From assembly GCA_023257195.1 (NCBI GenBank), contig JALRCU010000003.1:1-64000 (forward strand): a DNA stretch of 64,000 nucleotides, written 5' to 3'. Shown in pieces: positions 44,654 to 57,598 of the stretch. The DNA is from Holophagaceae bacterium (GTDB lineage Bacteria > Acidobacteriota > Holophagae > Holophagales > Holophagaceae). Under the pieces are notes generated by a model. The model saw nothing but the letters and a program-made list of their open reading frames with translations, was not told the DNA's origin and did not search any database. How positions within the stretch are numbered: the stretch's first letter is position 1; the number at the start of each line of letters is the position of its first letter. A program made the translations under genes and the position numbers.

Positions 44654-47560
44654 ATGCGCAAAGTATTTCCTTTTTTAGTCTCCATATGTCTTGTAGGTCA
44701 AGCGATTCACCCCAAGATTCAAGAGTCCCAGACCTTCCACCCCAAAATTTCAACAGCAAGCCCGATGGCTCGAGAGGAATCTTTCCAAGTTCGTAAGCAA
44801 ATGGTGCTCGCAAGTCCATTGAAGGGCATACCTTTTAGATCGGTAGGACCCATGGCGCAAGGGGGTCGTGTCGTCGATATTTCGGTAGATGCGAATCAAC
44901 CCCACCATTGGATGGTGGCTTTTGCAACGGGTGGCCTTTGGATTACTCACAATGATGGTGCGAGTTGGACCCCGTTGTTCGACCAGGAAGAAGTTGGAAT
45001 TATTGGTGCCCTCGCCGTCCGCTGGGGAAACCAAGGACAGCCTCAAGAAATATGGATTGGAACGGGCGAACCAAATGCGAGTCGTAGTTCATACGCAGGT
45101 GCTGGCCTTTATCATTCACAGAACGGTGGGCAAACTTGGCGTCGCGCAGGTTTAAAAAATAGCCATCGTATTGCACGCATTGTCCTTCATCCCACGGATT
45201 ATCAAACCGTTTATGTAGCCGCCCAAGGCCCTCTCTATACCGACGGAGGGGAACGAGGCATTTATAAAACGACGGATAACGGAATAACCTGGGTGCAGAG
45301 CCTCAAAGGAGGCGATCGCGTGGGAGCGACTGATGTATTGATGGATTTCGCTAATCCCAATATTGTTTATGCAGCCTTATGGGAAAAAGATCGTAAGCCG
45401 TGGAATTTTCTAGAAAGCGGTCCTGGTAGTGGGATTTATAAAACGACTGATGGCGGAGCCAACTGGACTCTCGTCATGGAAGGCCTACCTCGTGGTGCCG
45501 GTGTAGGTCGTATTGGCCTTGGGCAGAGTCGACAAAACCCTCAAAAGATCTATGCCTTTATGGATAATCAGAACCTAAGACCTACCGATGAAATCAACCC
45601 TTACGAAGATGTAACTCGGTTGACGGCAAAAAAAATTCGCTCTATGTCCAAAGATCAATTCCTTAAACTCGAACCGAGAACCCTCCAAAACTTTATTCGA
45701 AGTAATGATCTAGATCCGTCATTGCGTGCCGAGACTGTTCTCGAAGATATCTCAAAAGGTACACTCCAAATTCGCGACCTCTTAAATGCCATCAACGATG
45801 ATAACGCGGCACTTTTTGAAACGGACATTATAGGACCCGAACTGTATGTGACGATTGATGGAGCGGCACGTTGGACCAAAACCCATCATCAGCGGCTTGA
45901 TAATCTGATCAATACCTATGGATATTATTTCGGACAGCTGGCGGTAGATCCGACGGATGACCGCCATGTTTATTTGATGGGAGTTCCCGTCATCCAGACG
46001 CGAGACGGGGGTAAGACCTTCGAAAGCGCTAATGGAGAAGAAGGCGCCATCCCTCATGTTGATCACCATGCGATGTGGATCAATCCCAAGAACCCTCAGC
46101 ACATTATTTTAGGAAATGACGGAGGTCTTAATATTTCATCCGATGGCGGGAGCAGCTGGCGAGAAATTGAAAATTTAGCCGTAGGCCAATTCTATACGGT
46201 CGAAGTCGACCAGGCTGAACCCTATCAAATCTATGGTGGGCTTCAAGACAATGGGGTGATGACAGGGCCGGCTAACAGACTACGACCCCGACAGGGTCGC
46301 GATACGTGGAAATCGATTTACGGGGGGGACGGTGGATTTGTGCAAGTCAATCCTCAAGATAATCAAACTATCTATACGGAAAGTCAATTTGGATTCATGT
46401 CGCGACTCAAAGGCGCCGAACGAAAATCTATACGCCCTCATGCCGCTCTTCAAGACGATCCCTATCGTTTTAATTGGCAGACGCCGATCAAAATGTCTAC
46501 CCATGCACCGGATGTGATCTATACCGGGACCCAAAAGGTACTTCGAAGTATGGATCGCGGCGATACGTGGGTTGAACTAAGCGGAGATTTAACGACGAAG
46601 CCTCGCTTGGGGGATGTGCCCTATGGCACCATCAGCGCATTGACCGAAAGCCCAAAGCGATTTGGTGTTCTCTTTGCGGGTACTGATGATGGACTCGTAC
46701 ATGTGACGAAGGATGGAGGACGATCATGGACCAATATTTCTAAAGGACTCCCCCGACAACGTTGGGTCTCGAGATTAGAGGCTAGTCGTTTTCAAGAAGG
46801 AACTATCTACGTTGTTTTAAATGCATATCGCAATGATTTACAAGAAACATTGCTTTATAAATCAACGGACTTCGGCTCGACTTGGCAGTCCATCAAGGGT
46901 AATTTACCTGAAGAAAACTTCAATGTACTTCGCGAAGATCCTTCTAATCCATCGATCCTCTATGCCGGTTCTGATGCTGGAGTATATTGTTCACTGAATG
47001 GCGGGCGCTCGTGGGATGTATTAGGTCAAGGTTTACCTAGGGTCCCCGTGCACGATATGGTGATCCAATCCAAAGCCAAGGATTTAGTAGTTGCGACACA
47101 CGGGCGAAGTGTTTATGTTGCTCCCTTAAATGTGTTGCAGGGCTATACCGATACAATTCGTTCGAAAAAAGCACATCTTTTTGAAACTCCCAAGATCGCA
47201 GCTCGAACTTGGTGGGCTAATGATCGACCTACCTGGTTTAACCCCATCACTGAAGACCCCTTAGATCTTTACTTTCACGTAGCCGCCTCCGGTCTTACTC
47301 GTCTTCGATTAGTTAATTCAGAGGGTCAAGAGGTTAAAGCCTGGCAAGTCCAAGCTACGGCAGGATTGAATCACTTTACCTGGGATTATCTGGTGGATCC
47401 TACGGGGTTGAAAAATGTACCCCCAGGAAGACGCCCCTTCGTTACGGCGGGGACTTATCAACTCTCCATGGAATTTGAGGGAGTCATTTTGACCGTACCT
47501 TTAACGGTTAGTAAACCTGCTGAAGACACCCCAGGATTTCGTCGTCGAGGTGGTCCTTAA
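44654..47560 (+). CDS. large exported BNR/VPS10-type beta-propeller protein
   Basis: A 968-residue protein with a weak signal peptide and many Asp-box repeats of the form SxDxGxxW (THNDGASW, QNGGQTW, TTDNGITW, TTDGGANW, SSDGGSSW, TKDGGRSW, STDFGSTW, SLNGGRSW). These build one or two beta-propellers, as in sialidase, sortilin/VPS10 and xyloglucanase folds. A C-terminal FlgD-like immunoglobulin unit (LRLVNSEGQEVKAWQVQA, NHFTWDYLVDPTG) ends it. Such proteins are common in Acidobacteria and Bacteroidetes, often called glycosyl hydrolase; catalytic residues are not visible, so binding or hydrolysis of surface glycans or peptides is inferred. GAGGT sits before ATG 44654. Confidence 0.85.
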   Translation: MRKVFPFLVSICLVGQAIHPKIQESQTFHPKISTASPMAREESFQVRKQMVLASPLKGIPFRSVGPMAQGGRVVDISVDANQPHHWMVAFATGGLWITHNDGASWTPLFDQEEVGIIGALAVRWGNQGQPQEIWIGTGEPNASRSSYAGAGLYHSQNGGQTWRRAGLKNSHRIARIVLHPTDYQTVYVAAQGPLYTDGGERGIYKTTDNGITWVQSLKGGDRVGATDVLMDFANPNIVYAALWEKDRKPWNFLESGPGSGIYKTTDGGANWTLVMEGLPRGAGVGRIGLGQSRQNPQKIYAFMDNQNLRPTDEINPYEDVTRLTAKKIRSMSKDQFLKLEPRTLQNFIRSNDLDPSLRAETVLEDISKGTLQIRDLLNAINDDNAALFETDIIGPELYVTIDGAARWTKTHHQRLDNLINTYGYYFGQLAVDPTDDRHVYLMGVPVIQTRDGGKTFESANGEEGAIPHVDHHAMWINPKNPQHIILGNDGGLNISSDGGSSWREIENLAVGQFYTVEVDQAEPYQIYGGLQDNGVMTGPANRLRPRQGRDTWKSIYGGDGGFVQVNPQDNQTIYTESQFGFMSRLKGAERKSIRPHAALQDDPYRFNWQTPIKMSTHAPDVIYTGTQKVLRSMDRGDTWVELSGDLTTKPRLGDVPYGTISALTESPKRFGVLFAGTDDGLVHVTKDGGRSWTNISKGLPRQRWVSRLEASRFQEGTIYVVLNAYRNDLQETLLYKSTDFGSTWQSIKGNLPEENFNVLREDPSNPSILYAGSDAGVYCSLNGGRSWDVLGQGLPRVPVHDMVIQSKAKDLVVATHGRSVYVAPLNVLQGYTDTIRSKKAHLFETPKIAARTWWANDRPTWFNPITEDPLDLYFHVAASGLTRLRLVNSEGQEVKAWQVQATAGLNHFTWDYLVDPTGLKNVPPGRRPFVTAGTYQLSMEFEGVILTVPLTVSKPAEDTPGFRRRGGP

Positions 47561-47568
47561 GCAAAGGC

Positions 47569-48726
47569 TTAGGCCTGGAGGGCTTGCTCAAGATCGGCGA
47601 TCAAGTCCTCTACGTCCTCAACCCCCACGGAAAGTCGCAAGAGGGAATCGGATAAACCTAAAGCAGCGCGATCTGTTGCGGGCACACTCCCATGCGTCAT
47701 GCTTGCGGGATGACAGACTAAACTTTCAACGCCGCCTAGTGATTCTGCCAGGGTGAAGACTTTGAAAGCAGCTCCTATCCGCCGAGTTCTTTCTACGTCT
47801 AAAGTGTCAAAACTCACCATACCGCTGAACCCCCTCATCTGTTTTTTTGCAAGCGCATGCTGGGGATGCGACGGGAGTCCCGGAAAATAAACACGAGGAA
47901 TATCCGATCGTTGAGCGAGCCATTCAGCAATCGCCTGAGCATTCTCGTTATGCTTTGCCATTCTTAAATGGAGGGTTTTGGTACCTCGTAGGATCAGCCA
48001 TGCATCCATAGGAGACAAAATAGCTCCGCCTGCGTTTTGAATAAAACGAATCTTTTCTGAGAGGTCGTCACGAGAAGTGATGACGACACCTCCGATTGAA
48101 TCGCTGTGACCATTGAGATATTTTGTTGTGCTATGCCAGACTAAATCCGCTCCTAACGCCAAGGGTAATTGATTATAGGGCGTCGCAAAGGTATTATCGA
48201 TGGCCAAGAGAGCATCCGACTGGGCCTGTTTTAAAATCGATCGAACCGCTGAAATATCCGTTAATCCCAACATGGGATTAGTAGGAGTCTCGAGCATCAC
48301 CAACCGCGTATTAGGCTTAAGCGATTGTTTTACCAAGTCTAAATTAGCCGTATCCACTTGAGTGTATGAAAGACCGAGACGGGACATAATTTTATCGACC
48401 AAGCGGTAGGTTCCCCCGTATACGTTATTCCCCAAAACAAGATGATCCCCTTGGGAGAGTAATTCAAGAATGGCTTGGGTCGCCGCTAAGCCTGAAGCAA
48501 AGGCAATCCCATGCCGGCCCCCCTCAAGGGCTGCGAGATTACCCTCCAAAGCCGCGCGAGTTAGATTATGCGTACGTCCGTATTCGTAGCCTTTATGTTG
48601 GCCAAATCCCTGTTGCGCATAGGTTGAGGTGAAATAGACTGGGGTCATGACGGCGCCAGTGGTAGGGTCGGGTTCTTGGCCGGCATGAATACAGTTCGTG
48701 GCAAAATACCGAGAAATCTTTTTCAT
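47569..48726 (-). CDS. cystathionine gamma-synthase / gamma-lyase family PLP enzyme
   Basis: Cys/Met-metabolism PLP family: YFTSTYAQQGFGQHKGYEYGRTHNLTR, FASGLAATQAILEL, ETPTNPM, DNTFATPYNQ, and the PLP lysine in WHSTTKYLNGHSD (near residue 200). MetB and cystathionine gamma-lyase cannot be told apart reliably by eye. 385 residues. Last gene of the minus-strand cell-shape cluster, 39 bp after ligA; likely carried along on that transcript. Confidence 0.88.
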   Translation of the reverse strand: MKKISRYFATNCIHAGQEPDPTTGAVMTPVYFTSTYAQQGFGQHKGYEYGRTHNLTRAALEGNLAALEGGRHGIAFASGLAATQAILELLSQGDHLVLGNNVYGGTYRLVDKIMSRLGLSYTQVDTANLDLVKQSLKPNTRLVMLETPTNPMLGLTDISAVRSILKQAQSDALLAIDNTFATPYNQLPLALGADLVWHSTTKYLNGHSDSIGGVVITSRDDLSEKIRFIQNAGGAILSPMDAWLILRGTKTLHLRMAKHNENAQAIAEWLAQRSDIPRVYFPGLPSHPQHALAKKQMRGFSGMVSFDTLDVERTRRIGAAFKVFTLAESLGGVESLVCHPASMTHGSVPATDRAALGLSDSLLRLSVGVEDVEDLIADLEQALQA

Positions 48727-48765
48727 GAGGGACCTACCTTCCGAGAGGTGAAGTGAGTTGTAACA

Positions 48766-51842
<3,077 letters not shown>

Positions 51843-51862
51843 GATGACTAAGCCTCAAAAGA

Positions 51863-53713
51863 CTATCGACGAGAAGGCGATGAAGAAGAATTGGCTGAAG
51901 GGTCTAGACGAGGACGATCCACCATCCAATATTTTACTAACTTCGCGGCAATTGGCGCAGCAGTATCTGCCCCAAACCCACCATTTTCAACCAAAACCGC
52001 AAAGGCGATCTCCGGACGATCTTTAGAGGCATACCCCGCAAACCAAGCATGATCTCTAAGAGATTTTGCCTGCTGCAGATAGTGGGATCGATTCACAAAT
52101 TTAGCGACTTGAGCGGTCCCTGTTTTACCCAACATATCAACATCATTTAACCGAGATCCGGCTGCCGTTCCAGATCGAACGGTTTGAAGTAATCCCTCAT
52201 GAATGATCGCCCAATAACGGGGCTCAAGCGTAATAGAGGGAAGGGAAGGTACATCTTTAATATTGACCTGACCAGTCGACTCACTTTTGTCACCGTAGTA
52301 CAGATGGGGCCTAACGGGACGACCTTGATTCGCTAAGGTGGCATAGAACTTAGCCAGTCCAATGGGGGTCACTCCCACTTGTCCTTGACCAATCCCTACG
52401 CTGATCGTTTCTCCTGCATACCACTTAGGATCTTGGGGAGACGCCTTTGCTTTCCATGCTCGGCTAGGGATTCGAGAGGTCTTCTCATTGGGCAAATCAA
52501 TTCCAGTATCAACGGTCAATCCCCAACGGTGAGCAATCTCATAAATATCATCCACATCGAGCCGATTAGCAATTTCATAAAAATAAATATCACAACTTTG
52601 CGCGATAGCGGGGATAAGGCTAATGGCTCCGTGGCCCGTTTCTTTATCACATCGAAAATCACGACCATAGAATTTTTTACGCCCGTTGCAATAGAAGATC
52701 GTCTCCGGTGTAATCACTTTCTTTTCGAGACCCGCGAGAGCCGTTAAGAGTTTAAAGGTTGATCCAGGAGGATAAAGGCCCTGAATGGCTCGATTCATCA
52801 TCGGCTTGTCTGGATTATTGAAGGTCGCATCGACTTGAGATTGCGACATACGTCCAGCAAAAACATTCGGATTAATACTTGGAGAAGAATACATGGCTAA
52901 CACCCCCCCATCTCGGGTATCTAAAACGATTGCCGCCCCCTTTTTCCCTATAAAACTCTCTTGTAATATTTTTTGCATCCCCAAGTCCAAGGTCAAAACG
53001 AGGCTTCGGCCCACTTGGGGAACCTCTTCATCGAGTAAAGCAATTTCATCTCCGGATCGATTGACCATAATGCGCTTAGCGCCATCTCGCCCTCTCAAGT
53101 CACTATCCCATTGCGCCTCAATGCCTTCTCGACCCACCCATTGTCCCAACTGAAAGGTACCGGGTTTTTTCTTGAGCGTTCTCGAATCCACTTCTCCGAT
53201 GTAGCCGAGTACATGACCAGCTAATTCATTGTCCCGATAGGATCGTCGCGGTGAACTTTCAATGGATAAGAAGGGAAATCGAGCTTTGAGTTGTTCTGAT
53301 AGCGCCAGTTCTGCTTCCGTTAGGTTTTTTTGAATGGTCAAGGGCACAATACCCGATTCTTCATCTCGATAGGATTGAACCGCCTTCAGAAAAGGCTCTT
53401 CCTCTAAATTAAATGCACTTGCAAATGCGGACAAAAGCTGGGGATCAAACGGGAGATCATCACGGTGAATTACCAATTCATAGGCATTCACGTTATCGAC
53501 TAAACGCACACCGTTGCGATCATATAAAATTCCCCGAGGGGCATGAATAAGTCGAAGTTTAATCGCTTGATTCTGGGCCCGTTCTTGAAAATAGCCTCGC
53601 TTAAATATCTGAATATAACCGTAATAGACAAAATTAAAGACGAGCGCGATGATGAAAAACCATTTGAGTTTTCTTGCGCTTTGTTCGACCAACCAACGAA
53701 TTTGAGGATTCAT
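51863..53713 (-). CDS. mrdA: penicillin-binding protein 2
   Basis: Class B transpeptidase for side-wall growth. One N-terminal membrane helix (about 18-36), a pedestal with RGILYDRNG and GHVLGYIGEV, then the transpeptidase domain with the acyl-enzyme motif STFK (Ser318-Lys321), SCD at 373-375 (SxN motif variant usual for PBP2) and KTGTAQ near 552. 616 residues. Its start overlaps mreD stop by 4 bp. The C-terminal tail is Ser-rich. Confidence 0.96.
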   Translation of the reverse strand: MNPQIRWLVEQSARKLKWFFIIALVFNFVYYGYIQIFKRGYFQERAQNQAIKLRLIHAPRGILYDRNGVRLVDNVNAYELVIHRDDLPFDPQLLSAFASAFNLEEEPFLKAVQSYRDEESGIVPLTIQKNLTEAELALSEQLKARFPFLSIESSPRRSYRDNELAGHVLGYIGEVDSRTLKKKPGTFQLGQWVGREGIEAQWDSDLRGRDGAKRIMVNRSGDEIALLDEEVPQVGRSLVLTLDLGMQKILQESFIGKKGAAIVLDTRDGGVLAMYSSPSINPNVFAGRMSQSQVDATFNNPDKPMMNRAIQGLYPPGSTFKLLTALAGLEKKVITPETIFYCNGRKKFYGRDFRCDKETGHGAISLIPAIAQSCDIYFYEIANRLDVDDIYEIAHRWGLTVDTGIDLPNEKTSRIPSRAWKAKASPQDPKWYAGETISVGIGQGQVGVTPIGLAKFYATLANQGRPVRPHLYYGDKSESTGQVNIKDVPSLPSITLEPRYWAIIHEGLLQTVRSGTAAGSRLNDVDMLGKTGTAQVAKFVNRSHYLQQAKSLRDHAWFAGYASKDRPEIAFAVLVENGGFGADTAAPIAAKLVKYWMVDRPRLDPSANSSSSPSRR

Positions 53714-54204
53714 GACTTACGCTGTTTCTCAAATTTGATAAGTTGCCAAGAGAGCGCACTTAGAAGCGGGATCGATACTATAGCCCACAGATACATCGAA
53801 TCCCATGCCCATACCTGATTTAAACGCCAGTTTAAAAAGAGATACCCCAATAGGTGTATGACGGTCGCTCCTGCAAATTGGATAAGGTGCGCTGCATAAC
53901 TGTAAGGTGGAATTTTTTTTCGTACCCAAAGAGCGATCAGGCCTACTGTGAGATTAGCTAAAGGAAGTGAACCTAGCCATGGAGTAGCTCTAAACGATAA
54001 CTCCACACTCCACCCGCTTAGGGTAAGCCAAAGAGTGGACAGAAGCCACGAAGTGGGATCGAGGGCCAAGGCATGAATTAAAAACGTATGGACCAACCAT
54101 TGCCCCAATGGATGTGCCCCCAACCCTAAGAGTGCTCCAAGCGATAAAAAAGCTAAGATGCGGCGAAGGGTGATGATGGATGAATTTACCTGGGTAGCGT
54201 TCAT
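53710..54204 (-). CDS. mreD: rod-shape-determining protein MreD
   Basis: Small membrane protein (164 residues, about five hydrophobic segments) in the mreC-mreD-mrdA position. MreD sequences are poorly conserved, so the call comes mainly from synteny and topology. It bridges the Rod complex in the inner membrane. Confidence 0.82.
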   Translation of the reverse strand: MNATQVNSSIITLRRILAFLSLGALLGLGAHPLGQWLVHTFLIHALALDPTSWLLSTLWLTLSGWSVELSFRATPWLGSLPLANLTVGLIALWVRKKIPPYSYAAHLIQFAGATVIHLLGYLFLNWRLNQVWAWDSMYLWAIVSIPLLSALSWQLIKFEKQRKS

Positions 54205-54214
54205 CGTAATTCCT

Positions 54215-55069
54215 TCACTGGACCACAGGTTCGCTGAGCGATTCTAAAGGAAGTGGGTGAGGAAGAACCAACACATAGCGAAGTTGATCTAAACGAGGAG
54301 CTAGTTGAACGAAGATACGAGAAGCCCCTCCCTCACTCCGGATCTCTTTGACAAACCCCACTAAAAGCCCTCGAGGATAAATATTATCCAGTCCCGAGGT
54401 AAAAATAGATTCACCAGTCTGTACCGATTTTTCTGACCGTAAATATAGAAGCTCAGCCATATTATTGCTACGCCCTTGAAGAATTCCTGACGACTTTGAT
54501 GCCGATAGGTACACGGCCATACCGATATTGGGAGCATCCACGGGTAGAATTTTTGATTGATGGGATCCGACGGACCACACCCGTCCAATGACTCCTTGAG
54601 TTGTAATCACGGGTTGATCGATTTGTAGACCTTCACTTGCACCCTTATTAATAATGAACGTCCCAAAAAATTGTGGGCGCGTGTGATAAATCACTTCAGC
54701 CGTAATCGATTGGGCAGTGGTTGATTTTTGAAGTTCGAGTATTTGGGTTAACCCCTCTAGGGATTCGCGATCTTGGCCCCATCGACGCTGTTGGTCTTGT
54801 AGGCTTTGAATTTGATTCCTGAGTTGCTGATTCTCGGCGAGGACATCCTCTAAAAACCGCATCTTCTCGACACGAGCTATCTTGTTTTGCTGACGGGCGT
54901 CCAACCACTGTAAGAGGGGCCTTGAGAGCCCGGTATCCCAAGATGGGCTTCGCAGGGATACCGGACGGATAAAGACCCAAACAAAATGTAGGGACCAGAT
55001 GAAAATAATGATCCATGAGGGCCATCGAGTCCAGAAAGGCTTCGACTTCAAACCGCCGGTATAAACCAT
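54215..55069 (-). CDS. mreC: rod-shape-determining protein MreC
   Basis: One membrane helix near 14-34, a coiled coil near 60-105 (RFLEDVLAENQQLRNQIQSLQ), then the beta-barrel periplasmic domain (FGTFIINKGASEGLQIDQPVIT, GVIGRVWSVGSHQSKILPV, ILQGRSNNMAEL). It activates PBP2-RodA. 284 residues. Confidence 0.92.
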   Translation of the reverse strand: MVYTGGLKSKPFWTRWPSWIIIFIWSLHFVWVFIRPVSLRSPSWDTGLSRPLLQWLDARQQNKIARVEKMRFLEDVLAENQQLRNQIQSLQDQQRRWGQDRESLEGLTQILELQKSTTAQSITAEVIYHTRPQFFGTFIINKGASEGLQIDQPVITTQGVIGRVWSVGSHQSKILPVDAPNIGMAVYLSASKSSGILQGRSNNMAELLYLRSEKSVQTGESIFTSGLDNIYPRGLLVGFVKEIRSEGGASRIFVQLAPRLDQLRYVLVLPHPLPLESLSEPVVQ

Positions 55070-55086
55070 AGACCTACTCGATGAAA

Positions 55087-56136
55087 TTAATCTAAGATCT
55101 GAATGCGACGAAGGAGCGGAATATCATTAAGCAAGACCGCCGTTCCCTCAACGACGCTGTAGCGGGGATTCTCGGCTCTAAAAACGGGAAGATGAGTCTC
55201 TTTTCGAATTCGCTCATCGAGACCCTTGATTAAGGAACCACCCCCCGATAGGCAAATTCCCCGATCAATGAGATCTGCTGATAATTGTGGCGGGGTTTCA
55301 GCCAAAGCCCGACGCACCAAATTCAAAATCTCATTGATCGGCCCACTTAGAGCCTCTCGAATTTCTGCATCATTCAAAACCAAAGTCTTCGGCAGACCCT
55401 CAAAGGCGTCACGACCTGAAATTTCCATTGTTAAGGTCTTACCCAAGGGGTAAGCGGACCCTAGAGTCATTTTGACCTCTTCAGCCGCTGATTCTGAAAT
55501 GACTACATTGTATTTGTCTTTTATGAACTTGGTTACGGCTTCATCCATTTCATCGCCGGCTACGAGAATGGAGTCTGAGAAGACTTTGCCGTGATAACTC
55601 ATGACTGCAATATCAGTGGTGCCTCCTCCGATATCGACAATCATGCACCCTCGTTTTTCACTAATCGCTAACCCTGCACCGATCGCTGCAACCATAGTTT
55701 GATCTGCAAGAAAAACTTCATTGGCTTTAGCATCATAGCAACATTGACGGACGGCTCGTCGTGCCACTTGATGAGCGCGCGGCGGAACGGAAACACAAAT
55801 ACGCGTAGTCAAATGTAGCCGACCATGTTTCACTTTGGCTTTTTTAATAAACGCATCGAGCATTTTTTCGGCGGCATCAACTTCGTAAATCATACCGTCA
55901 CGCATCGGACGAACCGTCTTCACGCCTTGCGGTGTTCGCCCCATTAATTGCTTCGCCTCGTCTCCGACAGCCTCAACTTCATTCGATGTGGTATTGATCG
56001 CCACAATACTGGGCTCATAGATCACCACTTGACCGAGTTGTTTGACATGAATGAGCGTGGATGCCGTCCCTAAATCAATGGCGAGATCCGTCGAGATCAA
56101 ATTGCTCCAAAAATCTGTTTTTAACCATGGATACAT
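55087..56136 (-). CDS. mreB: rod-shape-determining actin homolog MreB
   Basis: Actin-fold ATPase forming membrane filaments that guide wall synthesis. DLAIDLGTASTLIHV (phosphate 1), PSIVAINT, DIGGGTTDIAVMSY (phosphate 2) and CLSGGGSLIKGLDERI (adenosine) are intact. The N-terminal MYPWLKTDFW looks like the amphipathic membrane anchor. 349 residues. Heads the run mreB-mreC-mreD-mrdA-rodA-ligA-metB-type. Confidence 0.96.
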   Translation of the reverse strand: MYPWLKTDFWSNLISTDLAIDLGTASTLIHVKQLGQVVIYEPSIVAINTTSNEVEAVGDEAKQLMGRTPQGVKTVRPMRDGMIYEVDAAEKMLDAFIKKAKVKHGRLHLTTRICVSVPPRAHQVARRAVRQCCYDAKANEVFLADQTMVAAIGAGLAISEKRGCMIVDIGGGTTDIAVMSYHGKVFSDSILVAGDEMDEAVTKFIKDKYNVVISESAAEEVKMTLGSAYPLGKTLTMEISGRDAFEGLPKTLVLNDAEIREALSGPINEILNLVRRALAETPPQLSADLIDRGICLSGGGSLIKGLDERIRKETHLPVFRAENPRYSVVEGTAVLLNDIPLLRRIQILD

Positions 56137-56193
56137 AGTCGGGTTTCTTTCACAATGTCGGAAGAATAGATTTACGTACTTGTTGCTCGTTGC

Positions 56194-56475
56194 CTAGAGT
56201 ATATTTTTGATTTCCTGTATCAGTAGGTCGGGGCTAAACCGCTGCGGTAATTCTTTGTGATAGCCCCGAACCCACGTTTGTCCATTGACCAAAATAAAGG
56301 GGATCGCTCTTTTACCCGTTTCCGACTCTAATTTTTCGGCTGCTCCTTCAATTTTCTCAATATCCACCTTTTCGTAGACGATACCCACGGAACCAAGCCA
56401 TTGTTCTAAGCGTCGACAGTCTGGGCACCAATCGGCGGAATAAACTTGAAACTTTACATGCTTAAGATCATCCAT
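56194..56475 (-). CDS. glutaredoxin-like protein
   Basis: 93-residue thioredoxin fold: VYSADWCPDC with Cys17 and Cys20, a cis-proline region IPFILVNGQ, then a C-terminal helix. CPDC active sites occur in NrdH-like and other short glutaredoxins. GAGAGGTG precedes ATG 56475. It lies between mreB and tRNA-Phe. Confidence 0.88.
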   Translation of the reverse strand: MDDLKHVKFQVYSADWCPDCRRLEQWLGSVGIVYEKVDIEKIEGAAEKLESETGKRAIPFILVNGQTWVRGYHKELPQRFSPDLLIQEIKNIL

Positions 56476-56543
56476 GACACCTCTCCGAGTTGGCTTTGCT
56501 TTGGGCTTACTTCAATGATATTCTGCCTACTCTGAAGGCATTG

Positions 56544-56619
56544 GCCTGGGTAGCTCAGTTGGTAGAGCAAAGGACTGAAAATCCTTGTGTCGGGGGTTCA
56601 ATTCCCTCTCCAGGCACCA
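56544..56619 (+). tRNA. tRNA-Phe (anticodon GAA)
   Basis: Cloverleaf folds by hand: acceptor GCCTGGG with TCCAGGC (last pair G-U), D-arm GCTCAGTTGGTAGAGC, anticodon stem AAGGA/TCCTT with loop CTGAAAA (GAA at 34-36), T-arm GGGGG-TTCAATT-CCCTC. Discriminator A and CCA are encoded. 76 bases. Confidence 0.95.
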
Positions 56620-56653
56620 CTCCCCACTTCTTTTTTTTAACGAGTTGAACTTT

Positions 56654-57328
56654 ATGGCTAAGTCGAATATTCCTAAAATTATTCAAGTCCAAAAACCTGC
56701 TCCAAGTTTAGATCATTTTCAAAAAAGTCTATTCAAAGAAGATCCCTCCAAAGTGTTTAAAAAAATCTTGTGGGCCGTGGGGATTTTTGTGGCTCTTCTT
56801 TTGGTTACTTATTTTATAAGACAGGCCCGTGGGAAGGCCGTTCTAGCATTTCAAGCTCAGTTGAGTGCCCTTCGAATCGAAGCCTTAGGAACGGAATTTG
56901 AACCCAAGAAAGGCGAAGCCCTCACGCAATCGCTCGCGCGCCATCTCCCCCAAGCGGAGGCCTTGTTATCCCAAGTTCCTTCTAGCCAGAGAAATGGGCT
57001 CATCAACCTCATTAACAATTGGCGGCTGGTGCTCAGCCTACCTCCTTTGGCGGATACGCCGAGTTCTCTTCAGACTTGGGAACGAATCCAACAAGCCAAT
57101 CAGGCTCTTCTATTGGGTCAACCCCAAGAAGCCCAGGCCTTTTTGAAGCCCCTTGAATCCGAAGCCGACACCCCCTCTTCGTGGGCCCAAGCCTATTGGG
57201 AGATTCAACTTATGATTGATCAGGCCCAGGGGGATGCGGTTTCAGCCCGAAAACATCTCGATCTTTACCACCAAGCCTTTCCCGAGGGGAATGAAGTTTT
57301 GAAGAAATTGCGCCGATCTATACTATAG
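56654..57328 (+). CDS. single-pass membrane protein of unknown function
   Basis: Not recognised. 224 residues from ATG 56654: a cytoplasmic start of about 40 residues, one membrane helix (ILWAVGIFVALLLVTYFI), then an Ala/Leu-rich helical external domain with a TPR-like feel (ANQALLLGQPQEAQAFLKPLESEA, ARKHLDLYHQAFPEGNEVL). Longer frames start inside the tRNA and are not used. The architecture recalls YfgM/TPR_21 proteins (outer-membrane biogenesis), but sequence match is not clear. Confidence 0.72.
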   Translation: MAKSNIPKIIQVQKPAPSLDHFQKSLFKEDPSKVFKKILWAVGIFVALLLVTYFIRQARGKAVLAFQAQLSALRIEALGTEFEPKKGEALTQSLARHLPQAEALLSQVPSSQRNGLINLINNWRLVLSLPPLADTPSSLQTWERIQQANQALLLGQPQEAQAFLKPLESEADTPSSWAQAYWEIQLMIDQAQGDAVSARKHLDLYHQAFPEGNEVLKKLRRSIL

Positions 57329-57517
57329 GTATAGTTTGTAAAAAACTTCCTAAGAGCGATTCTCTTAATTTTATAGAGAGTTGAATCAGTTTTATTCATA
57401 TAAATGTTGATATATATGGATTTATAAAAATACATGATTTATGGTGCTTGTCTGAAATGAAAAGTTTCATATTTTTTATAGACATCCTCTGTAAATACGG
57501 TGTAACTTTCAGTATCT

Positions 57518-57590
57518 CCTTGAGGTTGCGGCCCCAAGGTCTTTCTATCTAGTTAAAAAACCTATCCTGACGATTCAGGATTTTTTGGAG
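57518..57590 (+). promoter_or_regulatory. two leader hairpins just before the receptor gene's ribosome-binding site
   Basis: Hairpin 1: CCTTGAGG (57518-57525) pairs with CCCCAAGG (57532-57539), one mismatch. Hairpin 2: ATCCTGA (57564-57570), loop CGAT, TCAGGAT (57575-57581), then TTTTTT and the GGAG (57587-57590) of the next gene. Hairpin 2 plus its T-run looks like an intrinsic terminator placed inside the leader, so attenuation is possible; an mRNA-stabilising 5' structure is the other reading. The rest of the 270-bp gap is AT-rich with no gene. Confidence 0.45.
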
Positions 57591-57598
57591 TTCATCCT

